Shown piece after piece: positions 18,140 to 27,800 of a DNA stretch of 32,815 bases; the first letter of the stretch is position 1, and each line of letters starts with the position of its first letter. The DNA lies in the NCBI GenBank assembly GCA_963169325.1, contig CAUJEY010000064.1, positions 1-32,815 on the forward strand, in the 5' to 3' direction. The notes under the pieces were generated by a model. That model made no database searches. It worked only from the letters and a program-made list of their open reading frames with translations, and had not been told where the DNA came from. The translations under genes were made by a program, and so were the position numbers. Origin of the DNA: Bacteroidota bacterium. GTDB lineage: Bacteria; Bacteroidota; Bacteroidia; Chitinophagales; Saprospiraceae.

Positions 18140-20245
18140 TCATTTTCCCGTGATGGACATAAAATACAATGTAAACCCTTTCCGGGGATCGCGGGGGCGG
18201 TTGGGTTCATAAAAAACCTGTATCGTATTGCGCCCCGGGCGAATCCAGTTCCGATCCAGGCGTACAACGGCCTCGTCTGTGCCGGGGCCGGTGTTGGGCG
18301 GCAGCCAAACCACGTGTTTGTCGTTGAATAAAATCAACGCCTCCTGATCCGTGTCTACCCAGCGGGTGCGGACGGTCATGTCAATCTGTTGATTGGCAAA
18401 CAATTCTGCCGGAAGGGTCATATTGTACACTTTGGATTCCATTTTGTTGTCGTCGCAGCCCAGTTCCACGACCAGATTTTGCCGTTCAGGCTTTGGTTTC
18501 GAGTGGTCCCAGCCGAACACCATGAGGCTGCCGTGCAGCGAGGCGTCGGGGTAGTAGTGCATGTTTTGGTACACCCACATTAAGGCGCGTTCGTCGGTAA
18601 AAATATTTTCCAGGTAATAATCGGCCAGCAGCCAGCCCCGAGGCGATTGTTGCACCGTGCGCACGAGGTCTTCGAAGGTTGATGCGCTGGGGCCGCCGTT
18701 AGGACTGGGTGTATTGAGTTTGTAGCGTTTTTCGCGCATATCGTAGTACGCCTGCCGGAACCACAACACATTTTCATGTTCCAGGTAGTAGGATACCGCC
18801 GTGGGCACGGTAGATATCAGCACATCGCCGGGTTGGCGGTGCTCATCTACATATTTACAGGCTTCTTTCCAGTCGGTAAACGACCAGCTGGCCACACGCA
18901 TATCCACGATATGCCCTTCTAATTTCCGGGCCAGCGCCAGGTCGGCAATGCCGTTCCAGTGCGTGTTGAACAACAGTAAAACAAAAGGAAGGCACAAGAG
19001 CGCGTAGCCGGCTTTTTCGGAGGCCTTCGGCCAAAATTTTTGTTTCAGGAAATTCAGAACAGTGTAAAAAAACACCCCGGTAGAAATCAGCAAATACGGG
19101 TAGGCAAAAATCAGATACCGGCGCAAAAACGGCTCCCGGAAGATAAAACTCAGGAGTAACAACGGCACGACAAAACTGGCCGTCAGCCATATCCCCGAGC
19201 GCGCGTTCAGTCGGTAGGCAATCACCAATCCTGCCAGGGCCGGAAAATACAACCAGTTCAAATCGTACAGGAGCAAATCGTTGTAGGTGTTAAAGGACTC
19301 CAGCGGTTTTTCGGCCCACCAGGTTGCCAGGCGGTTCCAGTTGGGGATGGCCCATTCGGCAATATTGGACAACAAAAACGGCTGTAAGGCTTTCTTCAAC
19401 GCTTCTCCCAATGCGGGGACCAGGATGACCAGCACAAAAGGCGACAAGAGACCGGACAGCCAGACATATTTACGGCTTTTTTGCTTGTCTGCCCCGTTTA
19501 GCACCGATCGGGTCGCCTGTGCCAGCGAATAGGCCAAAACGGTAAACACGAAAAAAAACGTCAACTGATGCGACAAAAATGACAGCAGCCCCACCACCGG
19601 CAGCAGCGCCAGATACCGGGCTGAAATCCCCTGCCGCGCCCACCAATTCGCTACCTGCCGGTCGGGCCGAGCCTCGAAGGCCGCCAGAAAAACCAACCCC
19701 AGTAACAGATAGAAAAAACTCAGGATGGCGTAGTTGCGGCATACCCGCGACCAAAAAATCAGGAAAAGCGAAAACGTGGCCGCTGCCGCGGCAAAAAGCC
19801 CGACGTAGCGGTTGAACAGCCGGGCGCCCATCCGGTAAATCAGGTAAATGAGGCCTACGCCGAATAATACGCTGAGAAATCGCGCCAAAAATACCGTCGA
19901 CCCGAATATAGCAAAGCCCGGTAACAGGAGCAGCGTCAACAGAATGCCATTGTTATCGTCGGTGAACAAAGGGCCGTCGCCTTCCAAAAAATCCTTGGCG
20001 CGCATGACATGGACGTATTCGTCCATCCACAAACTGAGGTCGGAGAGATGCAGGGCCCGAAAGGTAAACCCCAAAATCAACAAGATCAGTAAAGCCGGTA
20101 GCGTCCAACGGGCGGGAAAAGATATCCAGGCCGGGGCAGGACGGGTTTCCGCCACCGGCTGAATAACAGCTTCAGGGGCGGCGGCTTTGTGCTTTTTCCG
20201 GAACTGGTTTTTTTGGGGACCACGGATATTCGGATTATTTGCCAT
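18140..20245 (-). CDS. GT-C fold membrane glycosyltransferase (GT39/ArnT-like)
   Basis: 701 residues. A basic, proline- and alanine-rich cytoplasmic tail (residues 1-45) precedes the first membrane helix (TLPALLILLILGFTFRALHL). The first external loop has SLWMDEYVHVMRA, with Asp75-Glu76 as the catalytic/metal acidic pair typical of PMT/ArnT-type enzymes. About ten further hydrophobic helices follow to residue 420 or so. The last 280 residues form an extracytoplasmic domain with a beta-sandwich-like end (VVELGCDDNKMESKVYNMTL). Such enzymes move a sugar from a polyprenyl-phosphate carrier onto lipid, protein or glycan acceptors at the outer face of the inner membrane. The acceptor is unknown. 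It is convergent with the MarR gene and divergent from the GH3 gene. Confidence 0.87.
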   Translation of the reverse strand: MANNPNIRGPQKNQFRKKHKAAAPEAVIQPVAETRPAPAWISFPARWTLPALLILLILGFTFRALHLSDLSLWMDEYVHVMRAKDFLEGDGPLFTDDNNGILLTLLLLPGFAIFGSTVFLARFLSVLFGVGLIYLIYRMGARLFNRYVGLFAAAAATFSLFLIFWSRVCRNYAILSFFYLLLGLVFLAAFEARPDRQVANWWARQGISARYLALLPVVGLLSFLSHQLTFFFVFTVLAYSLAQATRSVLNGADKQKSRKYVWLSGLLSPFVLVILVPALGEALKKALQPFLLSNIAEWAIPNWNRLATWWAEKPLESFNTYNDLLLYDLNWLYFPALAGLVIAYRLNARSGIWLTASFVVPLLLLSFIFREPFLRRYLIFAYPYLLISTGVFFYTVLNFLKQKFWPKASEKAGYALLCLPFVLLLFNTHWNGIADLALARKLEGHIVDMRVASWSFTDWKEACKYVDEHRQPGDVLISTVPTAVSYYLEHENVLWFRQAYYDMREKRYKLNTPSPNGGPSASTFEDLVRTVQQSPRGWLLADYYLENIFTDERALMWVYQNMHYYPDASLHGSLMVFGWDHSKPKPERQNLVVELGCDDNKMESKVYNMTLPAELFANQQIDMTVRTRWVDTDQEALILFNDKHVVWLPPNTGPGTDEAVVRLDRNWIRPGRNTIQVFYEPNRPRDPRKGFTLYFMSITGK

Positions 20246-20480
20246 AAATCGTTTTGCAGTGCTTTATCTCTGATCGGCTCAGGGAAGATGGTGCGTACGA
20301 CAGCAAAAGGAAGGATGTTCGCACAAATGTCCGGAAATTGTTGAATTGGGCAAAAGAGTGATCAGAATTTTTGATTCATACCCGGCGGAAAGTGGTTTGT
20401 GCAAACGGGATAGCGTTATTATCACTCAAAAAGAGATTGTCCGTTTTGCCGTATCATTGTGTTGAAAAATTATTGACAAC
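20246..20480. other. Divergent intergenic region between the GT-C and GH3 genes
   Basis: 235 bases without a gene. It should hold promoters for both directions. The only box seen is TATCATTG at 20452-20459 (plus strand), one base off the -7 consensus and 21 bases before the GH3 start. No repeats of the families found elsewhere in the window occur here. Confidence 0.35.
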
Positions 20481-22385
20481 ATGCTCATCATGAAACAACG
20501 ACTCTATTTTACGCTTCTGCCGCTCATCGCAGGTATCGTTTTGTTTTCCCTGATTTCCTTTTTGCCGCAACATAAATCCATTGCCACCTATCGCGACCTG
20601 AATAAAAACGGGAGAATGGACGTCTACGAAGACGTTTCCCAACCCGTAGAGGCGCGCGTGAGTGACCTGCTCGCGCAAATGAACCTGGAAGAAAAGGCCG
20701 GCATGATGTTCATCAACGGCGTCATGATCAACGACGACGGCACGCTTGATCGCAAACCCAACGCCGAAGGCCTTGCCGCCCGGCTGCCAACCGCCGGCGA
20801 TTACATTCAGGGCAAAAAAATGAACCATTTCAACTACTGGGAGGCGCCCGGCGTGCGCGCTCTGGCGGATGGATACAATGCCATGCAGAAGCTGGCTGAA
20901 AACTCCCGGCTCGGTATCCCGGTGACCATCGCCTCCGACCCGCGCCATTATTTCAGCAACAACATCTTCGCCATGGCGGCCGACGGATTCTCGCAATGGC
21001 CCGAACAACTCGGTTTTGCCGCCCTCGACGATGCAAAACTGATGCGCACCTTTGCCGATATCGCCCGGCAGGAATACGTAGCCGTCGGCATCCGTGAAGC
21101 CCTGCATCCCATGGCCGACCTGGCCACCGAGCCGCGCTGGCCACGCATCAGCGGCTCCTTCGGCGAGGATGCTCACCTGTCGGCCCGGATGATAAAAGCC
21201 TACGTGCTCGGGTTTCAGGGTGAAAAACTGGGGCCTCAGAGTGTAGCCTGCATGACCAAACACTTCTCCGGCGGCGGCCCGCAAAAAGAAGGCCTCGACT
21301 CACATTTCGAGTTCCACAAGGGGCAGGTGTATCCGGGCAAAATGTTCAACTACCACCTCATACCCTTCGAGGCGGCTTTCGAAGTGAATACGGCTTCCAT
21401 CATGCCCTACTATGGCATTCCGACGGATCAGACCAGCGAGAATGTGGGTTTTTCTTATAATAAGGATGTTATCACAAAACTGCTGCGCGAAAAATACAAA
21501 TATGACGGTGTGGTATGCACCGACTGGGGCCTGGTCACCGATTCCAAAATGGGCCCCGGCATCACCTGGCCCGCCCGCGCCTGGGGCGTGGAACACCTGA
21601 GCGAGGAAGATCGCGTGAAAAAGATCATCGATGCCGGGTGCGACCAGTTTGGCGGCGAAAGCCGGCCCGAATTGGTGGTCAAGTTGGTGCAGGATGGCAA
21701 AATCAGTGAAAAACGCATCGACGAATCGATACGGCGCCTGCTGCGGCAAAAATTCGTGCTCGGTTTGTTCGACAATCCCTACGTAGACGCAGACAATGCC
21801 GTGAAAACCGTGGGCCGGGCCGATTTTAGGGCAGCCGGTGAAGTCGCGCAACGCCGTGCCTTCACGTTGTTGAAAAACAAAAGCAACACCCTGCCCCTGG
21901 CAACGGGCAAGTACAAAATTTACGTTCGGAACGTGGATAAAAAAGTAGCCGCCCAATACGGTCAGGTGGTGGACAAACCCGAGCAAGCCGACTTCGCCAT
22001 TCTGCGTATCAATACCCCGTGGTATCCGGTAGAGACAAAAAATCCTTTTGCGCGGGGCTTCCACCACGGCGACCTCGATTTCAAAGGCGCCGCCAAAGAC
22101 AGCATCCTTCAACTGCTGAACACAGTACCCACCATCGTAGATATCTACTTAGACCGCCCGGCCGTGATCCCGGAGATCAGCAAAAAAGCGCGGGGACTGC
22201 TCGCCAATTACGGCGCCAGTGATGCGGCACTGCTGGACGTGATTTTTGGGAAAGCCAAACCCGAAGGGAAGTTACCCTTCGAACTGCCTTCCTCCATGGA
22301 GGCCGTGCGGAAACAGAAGGAGGATGTGCCGTATGATTCGAAGCGGCCGTTGTATAAGTTTGGATTTGGGTTGAGGTATAAGTGA
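20481..22385 (+). CDS. Glycoside hydrolase family 3 protein (beta-glucosidase-like), secreted
   Basis: 634 residues. The N-terminal hydrophobic segment KQRLYFTLLPLIAGIVLFSL suits a signal peptide or anchor; the start could also be the ATG at 20490. A short calcium-loop-like segment (YRDLNKNGRMDVYED) leads into the GH3 barrel (RVSDLLAQMNLEEKAGMMFI ... VTIASDPRHYFSNN ... HFSGGGPQKEGLDSHFEFHKG). The catalytic nucleophile is Asp348 in GVVCTDWG. The second GH3_C alpha/beta domain (EVAQRRAFTLLKNKSNTLPL) follows and the chain ends KFGFGLRYK. No fibronectin III domain is seen; one often ends larger family members. It removes terminal beta-linked glucose or similar sugars in the periplasm or outside. 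The neighbouring genes give no substrate. Confidence 0.92.
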   Translation: MLIMKQRLYFTLLPLIAGIVLFSLISFLPQHKSIATYRDLNKNGRMDVYEDVSQPVEARVSDLLAQMNLEEKAGMMFINGVMINDDGTLDRKPNAEGLAARLPTAGDYIQGKKMNHFNYWEAPGVRALADGYNAMQKLAENSRLGIPVTIASDPRHYFSNNIFAMAADGFSQWPEQLGFAALDDAKLMRTFADIARQEYVAVGIREALHPMADLATEPRWPRISGSFGEDAHLSARMIKAYVLGFQGEKLGPQSVACMTKHFSGGGPQKEGLDSHFEFHKGQVYPGKMFNYHLIPFEAAFEVNTASIMPYYGIPTDQTSENVGFSYNKDVITKLLREKYKYDGVVCTDWGLVTDSKMGPGITWPARAWGVEHLSEEDRVKKIIDAGCDQFGGESRPELVVKLVQDGKISEKRIDESIRRLLRQKFVLGLFDNPYVDADNAVKTVGRADFRAAGEVAQRRAFTLLKNKSNTLPLATGKYKIYVRNVDKKVAAQYGQVVDKPEQADFAILRINTPWYPVETKNPFARGFHHGDLDFKGAAKDSILQLLNTVPTIVDIYLDRPAVIPEISKKARGLLANYGASDAALLDVIFGKAKPEGKLPFELPSSMEAVRKQKEDVPYDSKRPLYKFGFGLRYK

Positions 22386-22411
22386 TTCTTCCAAACAATT
22401 CAATCCAACTT

Positions 22412-23230
22412 CTAAAACTTAAACCCAGGCATACTTACGCCCTGCACTAACCACACCTTGTCCTCGTAGCCCATCTGGATTACGCCCAGACCTTCGTACA
22501 CTTCCCGTTCGCCGCCGCTATGCGCCACTCCTTCCCAACGAATTCCGAAGAGGAAATAGGTGCCCTTCGTTTCGTTAAGCACCCGCTCCGGGGCGAAACC
22601 TACCGGGACGATTTCGCGATAGGTGGTTCGAAAAGTGTTGATTATTTCCAATGCCTGCTCCCTGGTAATCGTGTCGTGATCGTTGCGCAGGTTTTCACTG
22701 AGCCATAATCCTTCGTACGGTTTTTTCAGACTAAGCAGGTCAATCAGAAATTCCTCGACGTGGAGCCGGATGACTTCCGGGTGATTGGGGTGAAAATCCT
22801 CGTAATCCAACGCGGTGATCATGCCCGGGATGTGTATATCCGGGATTTCATGCGGGAATACATCGTTGAGGAGGAACCGGTAGTAGCGCTCGTCGTCCAC
22901 ATAATCCGGCCGGATAACCATGATACCCTTATCGATCAACAGTTGTTGAAGGCGCTCCATTTCGCCGGGCAATGTGCTCTTGTCCAGCAAGTCGGGCGTG
23001 GCATAAGCGGGGCGGCCGATAAAATCGTAGACGGCGATCCGGCCCGCATTTTTGTATTGATCTTCGTAGCCGGTGACGTTATTGAGCCATTCGCCGATGA
23101 TTTCCGGCGGAGCATCTTCTCCGATGAACATCGTGGCGCCGTGTTTCATCTCCAGGTTGAGGGCTTTTATTTCGTTTTCAGCGCGGAGGTTTTCCTCGGG
23201 ACTGAGATCGGGGGAGTCTTTTTCTTCCAT
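22412..23230 (-). CDS. Uncharacterised 272-residue protein
   Basis: Not recognised. The chosen start at 23230 gives MEEKDSPDLSPEENLRAENE. An upstream ATG at 23335 would translate through the promoter and repeat cassette. The protein is acidic, has no signal peptide or membrane helix, and seems to have two parts. The first (residues about 1-150) has LYDFIG-like and RPDYVDDERYYRFLLNDVFP segments. The second (about 165-272) has HVEEFLIDLLSLKKPYEGLW and ends in short beta-strand-like runs (YFLFGIRWEGV, VIQMGYEDKVWLVQGVSM). It is divergent from the 202-residue gene and convergent with the GH3 gene, 26 bases away. A well-formed promoter is at 23260-23292. Confidence 0.8.
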   Translation of the reverse strand: MEEKDSPDLSPEENLRAENEIKALNLEMKHGATMFIGEDAPPEIIGEWLNNVTGYEDQYKNAGRIAVYDFIGRPAYATPDLLDKSTLPGEMERLQQLLIDKGIMVIRPDYVDDERYYRFLLNDVFPHEIPDIHIPGMITALDYEDFHPNHPEVIRLHVEEFLIDLLSLKKPYEGLWLSENLRNDHDTITREQALEIINTFRTTYREIVPVGFAPERVLNETKGTYFLFGIRWEGVAHSGGEREVYEGLGVIQMGYEDKVWLVQGVSMPGFKF

Positions 23231-23259
23231 TAACAGAAAAGTGGGTTGAATTTGACGTT

Positions 23260-23292
23260 CAAAAGTATGATTTTTGTTTGGTGTCTGCAAAA
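23260..23292 (-). promoter_or_regulatory. Bacteroidota-type promoter of the 272-residue gene
   Basis: On the minus strand TTTTG (23292-23288) is followed after 20 bases by TACTTTTG (23267-23260). This matches the -33 TTTG and -7 TAnnTTTG elements at near-consensus spacing. The box is 29 bases upstream of the ATG at 23230. It is the best complete promoter in the window and supports the short start. Confidence 0.65.
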
Positions 23293-23295
23293 TTT

Positions 23296-23319
23296 TCCCA
23301 CACTTTGTTTTAAATTTGC
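23296..23319 (+). promoter_or_regulatory. Repeated promoter-like cassette, copy 1
   Basis: Contains CACTTTGTTTTAAATTTG, whose TAAATTTG (23311-23318) is a perfect -7 box. It is 40 bases before the ATG of the 202-residue gene. The 24-base block is identical to the first 24 bases of the cassettes at 23971 and 24710. Confidence 0.6.
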
Positions 23320-23358
23320 GCATCAAAAACATCACCTTTTAAAACACCTGCTTTTGCC

Positions 23359-23967
23359 ATGGGTCTTACACTCCATTACTCCGCCCGCCTGCGCCGTCCG
23401 GAACAACTACCGGAATTGTGCGATGAAATCGCCGACATCTGCGAATCGCTACACTGGCCCTGCCGCCCTGTTGATATGACTTTCGACGTAGAGGCGCAGT
23501 ACGTACCCGGTGAGTCAGGAGACGGCAAGGTAAAACAAGTGCCCCTGCGCGGCGTCGTTTTTACCCCACCGGAATGTGAAACGGTTTCGCTTACGTTTAC
23601 GCCAACCTGGCGGCTGAGCAGCGCCATGAACCTGATGGCCGCCGACTTGTTTTCCGACCCCGAATGGGTGTACAGCGTGCATGTGAAAACCCAGTTTGCC
23701 GGTCCGGACGTGCATATCGCCCTGGTAAAACTGCTCAAATACCTGGAAAAGAAATATTTAGACGATGTGGAAGTAAACGATGAGGGCGACTATTGGGAAA
23801 CGGAAGACCGCGCGCTGTTGGAGAAAAATTTTGATACGCTTACCCACTATATCAACGTAGTGGCCGACGCGCTGGAAAATTATACCGGGCCGGTGCCCGG
23901 CGACGGCAACCCGCAGTCGCTGGCGGATTTGATTGAAAAGATATTGCGGGAGAAGTTGGGGGGATGA
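23359..23967 (+). CDS. Conserved hypothetical protein (MGLTLHYS-type)
   Basis: 202 residues starting MGLTLHYSARLRRPEQLPEL. The opening GLTLHYS and the following helix resemble a family of hypothetical proteins seen in Bacteroidota and other phyla, but no function is known to me. Other visible traits are a beta-rich middle (PLRGVVFTPPECETVSLTFT) and an acidic helical C-terminus (LLKYLEKKYLDDVEVNDEGD ... LADLIEKILREKLGG). There is no signal peptide or membrane helix. It follows promoter cassette copy 1, and copy 2 starts 4 bases after its stop. Confidence 0.82.
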   Translation: MGLTLHYSARLRRPEQLPELCDEIADICESLHWPCRPVDMTFDVEAQYVPGESGDGKVKQVPLRGVVFTPPECETVSLTFTPTWRLSSAMNLMAADLFSDPEWVYSVHVKTQFAGPDVHIALVKLLKYLEKKYLDDVEVNDEGDYWETEDRALLEKNFDTLTHYINVVADALENYTGPVPGDGNPQSLADLIEKILREKLGG

Positions 23968-23970
23968 ACT

Positions 23971-24008
23971 TCCCACACTTTGTTTTAAATTTGCCCACGC
24001 CCAAAACC
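23971..24008 (+). promoter_or_regulatory. Repeated promoter-like cassette, copy 2
   Basis: 38 bases identical to 24710-24747. The -7-type box TAAATTTG is at 23986-23993, 52 bases before the ATG of the next gene. It begins 4 bases after the preceding stop codon, so gene 24046-24708 probably has its own transcript. Confidence 0.6.
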
Positions 24009-24045
24009 TTGCCCCCATCTCATTTTTGCCAAACACGCTTTTGTC

Positions 24046-24708
24046 ATGCGCCTCGCTTTGATCATTTGTACTTTTATACTTTCTATTGGTCGCATGCATG
24101 CATGTATGTGTATGGGCGAACGGCTTGAGGAAAGTAAAAAAATGTTCGATGTAGTATTCGTGGGGGTGCTGATGCAAATTGTGAAAAGCGATAGCTTGTT
24201 CCGGGTTAACAGTAGTATGGTTCCTTCCACTTACCTTAATTTTAAAATATTGAAATATTACAAAGGTCTGGAGCATGCAGGCGCTTCTGTTTCCGTATTT
24301 GAAGACACAGAAAGCAGCTGTAAAGGTTCGTTGCACCGGCTAGCAAACGCGGGAGATACATTTCTCATTTTTGCATATTTTTTAGGCACGCCGTATAATT
24401 CCCAGTTTATTCAAACGGATCAATGTTGTCGTATATCAAAAATTACCAATAGCCCTTCTAACCCAAATTCAGAATCTGATAAAGTTTATTGGAGATACGA
24501 AATACGCGATGAAGAGCGCCTTTTTTTAGCAGACTCAACGCTTTGGAAGCGTCCAAATAGTTCCTTTTACGGATTCCCGGAGAACAAAGCACAGGTAGTT
24601 CCCAAAAAATATCCGAATATTCCTTGGCTCCTGATTTCCAGCGTTCTATTAAATATTTTATTCGCTACTTTACTTTGGAGACGTAAGCGCCGCAAAAAGT
24701 TGGAATAA
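24046..24708 (+). CDS. Secreted, membrane-anchored protein with NTR/TIMP-like domain
   Basis: 220 residues. The N-terminal hydrophobic segment (MRLALIICTFILSIGRMHAC) is a signal peptide. Directly after it comes Cys20-x-Cys22 in a CMCMGE context, then DVVFVGVLMQIV, a beta-strand run (LNFKILKYYKG), a mid cysteine (SSCKG) and DTFLIFAYFLG. This order (C-x-C, aDvVFvG, wKG, C-G, G-x-x-YlvfA) is that of netrin/TIMP-like OB-fold domains in bacterial surface proteins. A C-terminal membrane helix (PWLLISSVLLNILFATLLW) and the basic tail RRKRRKK would leave the domain outside the cytoplasm. The function is unknown. It is moderately AT-rich compared with dnaE. The domain assignment rests on motif order only. 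Confidence 0.72.
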   Translation: MRLALIICTFILSIGRMHACMCMGERLEESKKMFDVVFVGVLMQIVKSDSLFRVNSSMVPSTYLNFKILKYYKGLEHAGASVSVFEDTESSCKGSLHRLANAGDTFLIFAYFLGTPYNSQFIQTDQCCRISKITNSPSNPNSESDKVYWRYEIRDEERLFLADSTLWKRPNSSFYGFPENKAQVVPKKYPNIPWLLISSVLLNILFATLLWRRKRRKKLE

Positions 24709-24709
24709 A

Positions 24710-24747
24710 TCCCACACTTTGTTTTAAATTTGCCCACGCCCAAAACC
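24710..24747 (+). promoter_or_regulatory. Repeated promoter-like cassette, copy 3 (upstream of dnaE)
   Basis: 38 bases identical to copy 2. The TAAATTTG box is at 24725-24732, 73 bases upstream of the dnaE ATG. The first bases after the cassette read ATG TAA, a start codon directly followed by a stop, which may be chance. Confidence 0.6.
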
Positions 24748-24805
24748 ATGTAATCCTACCGCGCGCCCTCGGCAAATTTCGCAATCCGCAATCCGTATTC
24801 CACAC

Positions 24806-27800
24806 ATGCCACAATTCGCCCACCTCCACTGCCATACCCAATACTCCCTGCTCGACGGCGCAGCCTCCATCCCTGCGCTCTTCAAAAAAGCCAAAGCCGA
24901 CGGCATGAAAGCCCTGGCCATTACCGACCACGGCAATATGTTCGGCGCGTTCCAGTTTGTGGCGGAGGCAGCCAAACACGAGGGCGTAAAACCCATCGTC
25001 GGCTGCGAATTCTATGTAGTGAACGACCGGCACCGGCGCACCTTCACCAAGGAGGATAAAGACAAACGTTACCACCAACTCTTCCTGGCCAAAAACCCGG
25101 AAGGTTATAAAAACCTCGTCAAACTCTGCTCGCTGGGCTACATCGAAGGGCTGTACGGCAAGTACCCGCGTATCGACAAGGAACTCATCCTGCAATACCA
25201 CGAAGGCCTCATCGCCACCACCTGCTGCATCGGCGCCATGGTACCGCAGGCTATCCTGCGCAAAGGCGAGGCCGAAGCGCGCAAAGAGTTCGAATGGTGG
25301 TACGGCATCTTCGGCGAAGATTATTACATCGAGATCCAGCGCCATCAGATGGAGGAGCAGGACAAAGTGAACGAGGTGCTGCTGCGCTGGGCAAAAGAAT
25401 ACAACGTCAAGGTCATCTGTACCAACGACTCCCATTACGTGGACCAAAAGGACTGGAACGCCCACGATATCCTGCTGTGTATCAACACCGGCGAAAAACA
25501 GGCCACGCCGGCCATCCGCGAATTCGTAGAAGAAGGCGCCACGATGAAAGGCGGCCGCTTCGCATTCTGGAACGACCAGTTCTATTTCAAAACCCAGGCG
25601 GAAATGGGGAAACTGTTTCAGGACGTACCCTTCGCGCTCGACAACACGATGGAGATCGTGGACAAGTGCGAACACCTGAAACTGAAAAAAGATATCCTGC
25701 TCCCCAACTTCGTGATCCCGCAGGAATTCAACACCCAGGACGACTACCTGCGCCACATCACCTTCGAGGGCGCCCGCCAGCGGTACAAAGACATCACCCC
25801 GGAAATAGAAGAGCGCCTCAATTTCGAGCTGCACACCGTCAAAACGATGGGTTTTGCCGGGTACTTCCTCATCGTGTCCGACTTTATCAAAGCCGGGCGC
25901 GACCTCGGCGTGTTCATCGGGCCGGGCCGCGGCTCGGCTGCTGGTTCGGCCGTCGCTTACTGCATCGGGATCACCAATATCGACCCCATCAAGTATCAGC
26001 TCCTGTTCGAACGTTTCCTCAACCCCGACCGCAAGAGCATGCCCGATATCGACACCGACTTCGACGACGAGGGCCGGCAGAAAGTGCTCGAATACGTGGT
26101 ACAAAAATACGGCAAACAACAGGTCGCCCAGATCGTGACCTACGGCACCATGGCCGCCAAAATGTCGATCAAAGACGTAGCCCGCGTGATGGACCTGCCG
26201 CTCGACCAGTCCAACGCCCTGGCCAAACTCGTGCCCGACAAACCCGGCATTTCCCTGAACCGCGTACTCACCGCCCCCATCGACGGCGAAGGCTCGCTGC
26301 GTTCGAAGGAAGGCCTCATGTCGGACGATATTGAGAACGCCAAAAAACTGCGCGAATACCTCGACGCCAATGGTACGCTGGAGAGTCAGGTTTTACGCGA
26401 AGCCATGATATTGGAAGGTTCGGTACGGAACACCGGCATACACGCCGCAGGTATCATTATCGCGCCCAAAGACCTCACGGAGATCATCCCCGTGTATGCC
26501 TCCAAAGAAACCGATCTGCTCATCACCCAGTACGAAGGCAGCATAATCGAAGATGCCGGCGTCATCAAGATGGACTTTCTGGGGCTGAAAACGCTCACGA
26601 TCCTCCGCGATGCCCTGCGTATGATCGAGCAAAATCACGGCATCAAAATCGAAATCGACGAGATCCCGCTCGACGATCGTAAAACCTACGAACTCTACCA
26701 GTCCGGAGCCACCAACGGCACCTTCCAGTTTGAAAGCGCGGGTATGCAGAAGTACCTGCGCGAACTAAAGCCCGACAAATTCGACGACCTGATCGCCATG
26801 AACGCCCTCTACCGGCCGGGGCCCTTGGAGTATATTCCCGACTTTATCGCCAGGAAACACGGCCGGCAGCAGGTGACGTATGATTTGCCGGAAATGGAGG
26901 AATACCTGAAGGATACATTTGGGATTTGCGTCACCGGAGATACCTTGGTTTACGATGCTATTACGGGTAAACGAGTACGAATAGATCAATTGAGGTATCG
27001 GGTGGGAGAATTTTATGTGCAGGGTGTGGATGAAAATTTAAAACCGCAAAAAGCGCCGGTTACCTATTGGGTTTGCAATGGCGAAAAGCCGGTTTTTCAG
27101 GTAAAATTAAAAAATGGCGCCACCGTAAAAATGACGTCCAACCACAGGGTGCTAACTGAAAATGGCTGGCAGGAAATTGGCCGCTTACAACCAGGAGATT
27201 ATATTGCGACACCACGGCGCTTATTTGCAGAAACCACGCAACAGACAGACCGGCAAAAACTGCGAGTTTTAGCTTATTTACTGGCTGATGGATCATTGAG
27301 TTCTAGCGGAGCGACAGCTGAATTTATCTCGAAAGACCAGGTATTGATCGAAGCTTTCCAGGAAAGCCTTTCGAGTTTTGAGAATCTGAAATTCCGAACG
27401 TTACAGCAAGTCAGGGACGTTACCCGGGTAATGACAGCGGGTAAAAACAAGAAATTCTACCATGAAACGAACTCCTTGGTTCAGTTTTTGCGTGATTGGG
27501 GACTCAAAACCATGAAAGGAGGTTGTCGGTCCGGTGATAAATTTATACCGGAATTTGTTTTTGGGCTGGATGACGATCAAATTGCATTTTTCCTGGCATC
27601 GTATTGGGATTGTGATGGGTATGTCGGTAAAAAGTCATGCTTTATAAAAACAATATCCAGCAGTTTGGCGCGCGGTATTCAAACCCTGCTTTTACGCTTA
27701 GGTATCTATTCAACTATATATGAATCAACTTATTACAATAATCGCCGCCAAGAGCAAATAATAGCTTACCAGGTAACTGTCTATAATTTGAAGGCTTTTT

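Noticed and set aside
20454-22112. Two long minus-strand open frames opposite the GH3 gene
   Set aside because: The plus-strand gene has full GH3 motifs; the minus frames show no recognisable domain.
23231-23335. N-terminal extension of the 272-residue protein to 23335
   Set aside because: It crosses a well-formed promoter (23260-23292) and the repeated cassette, so it cannot be part of the same transcript.
24748-24753. ATG-TAA start-stop upstream open frame before dnaE
   Set aside because: A six-base match easily arises by chance, no ribosome-binding context is visible, and nothing else supports regulation of dnaE by it.
24665-26119. Long 484-codon open frame opposite dnaE
   Set aside because: It lies antisense to the PHP and palm domains of a certain gene, has low-complexity composition typical of the antisense of GC-rich coding DNA, and partly translates the repeated cassette.
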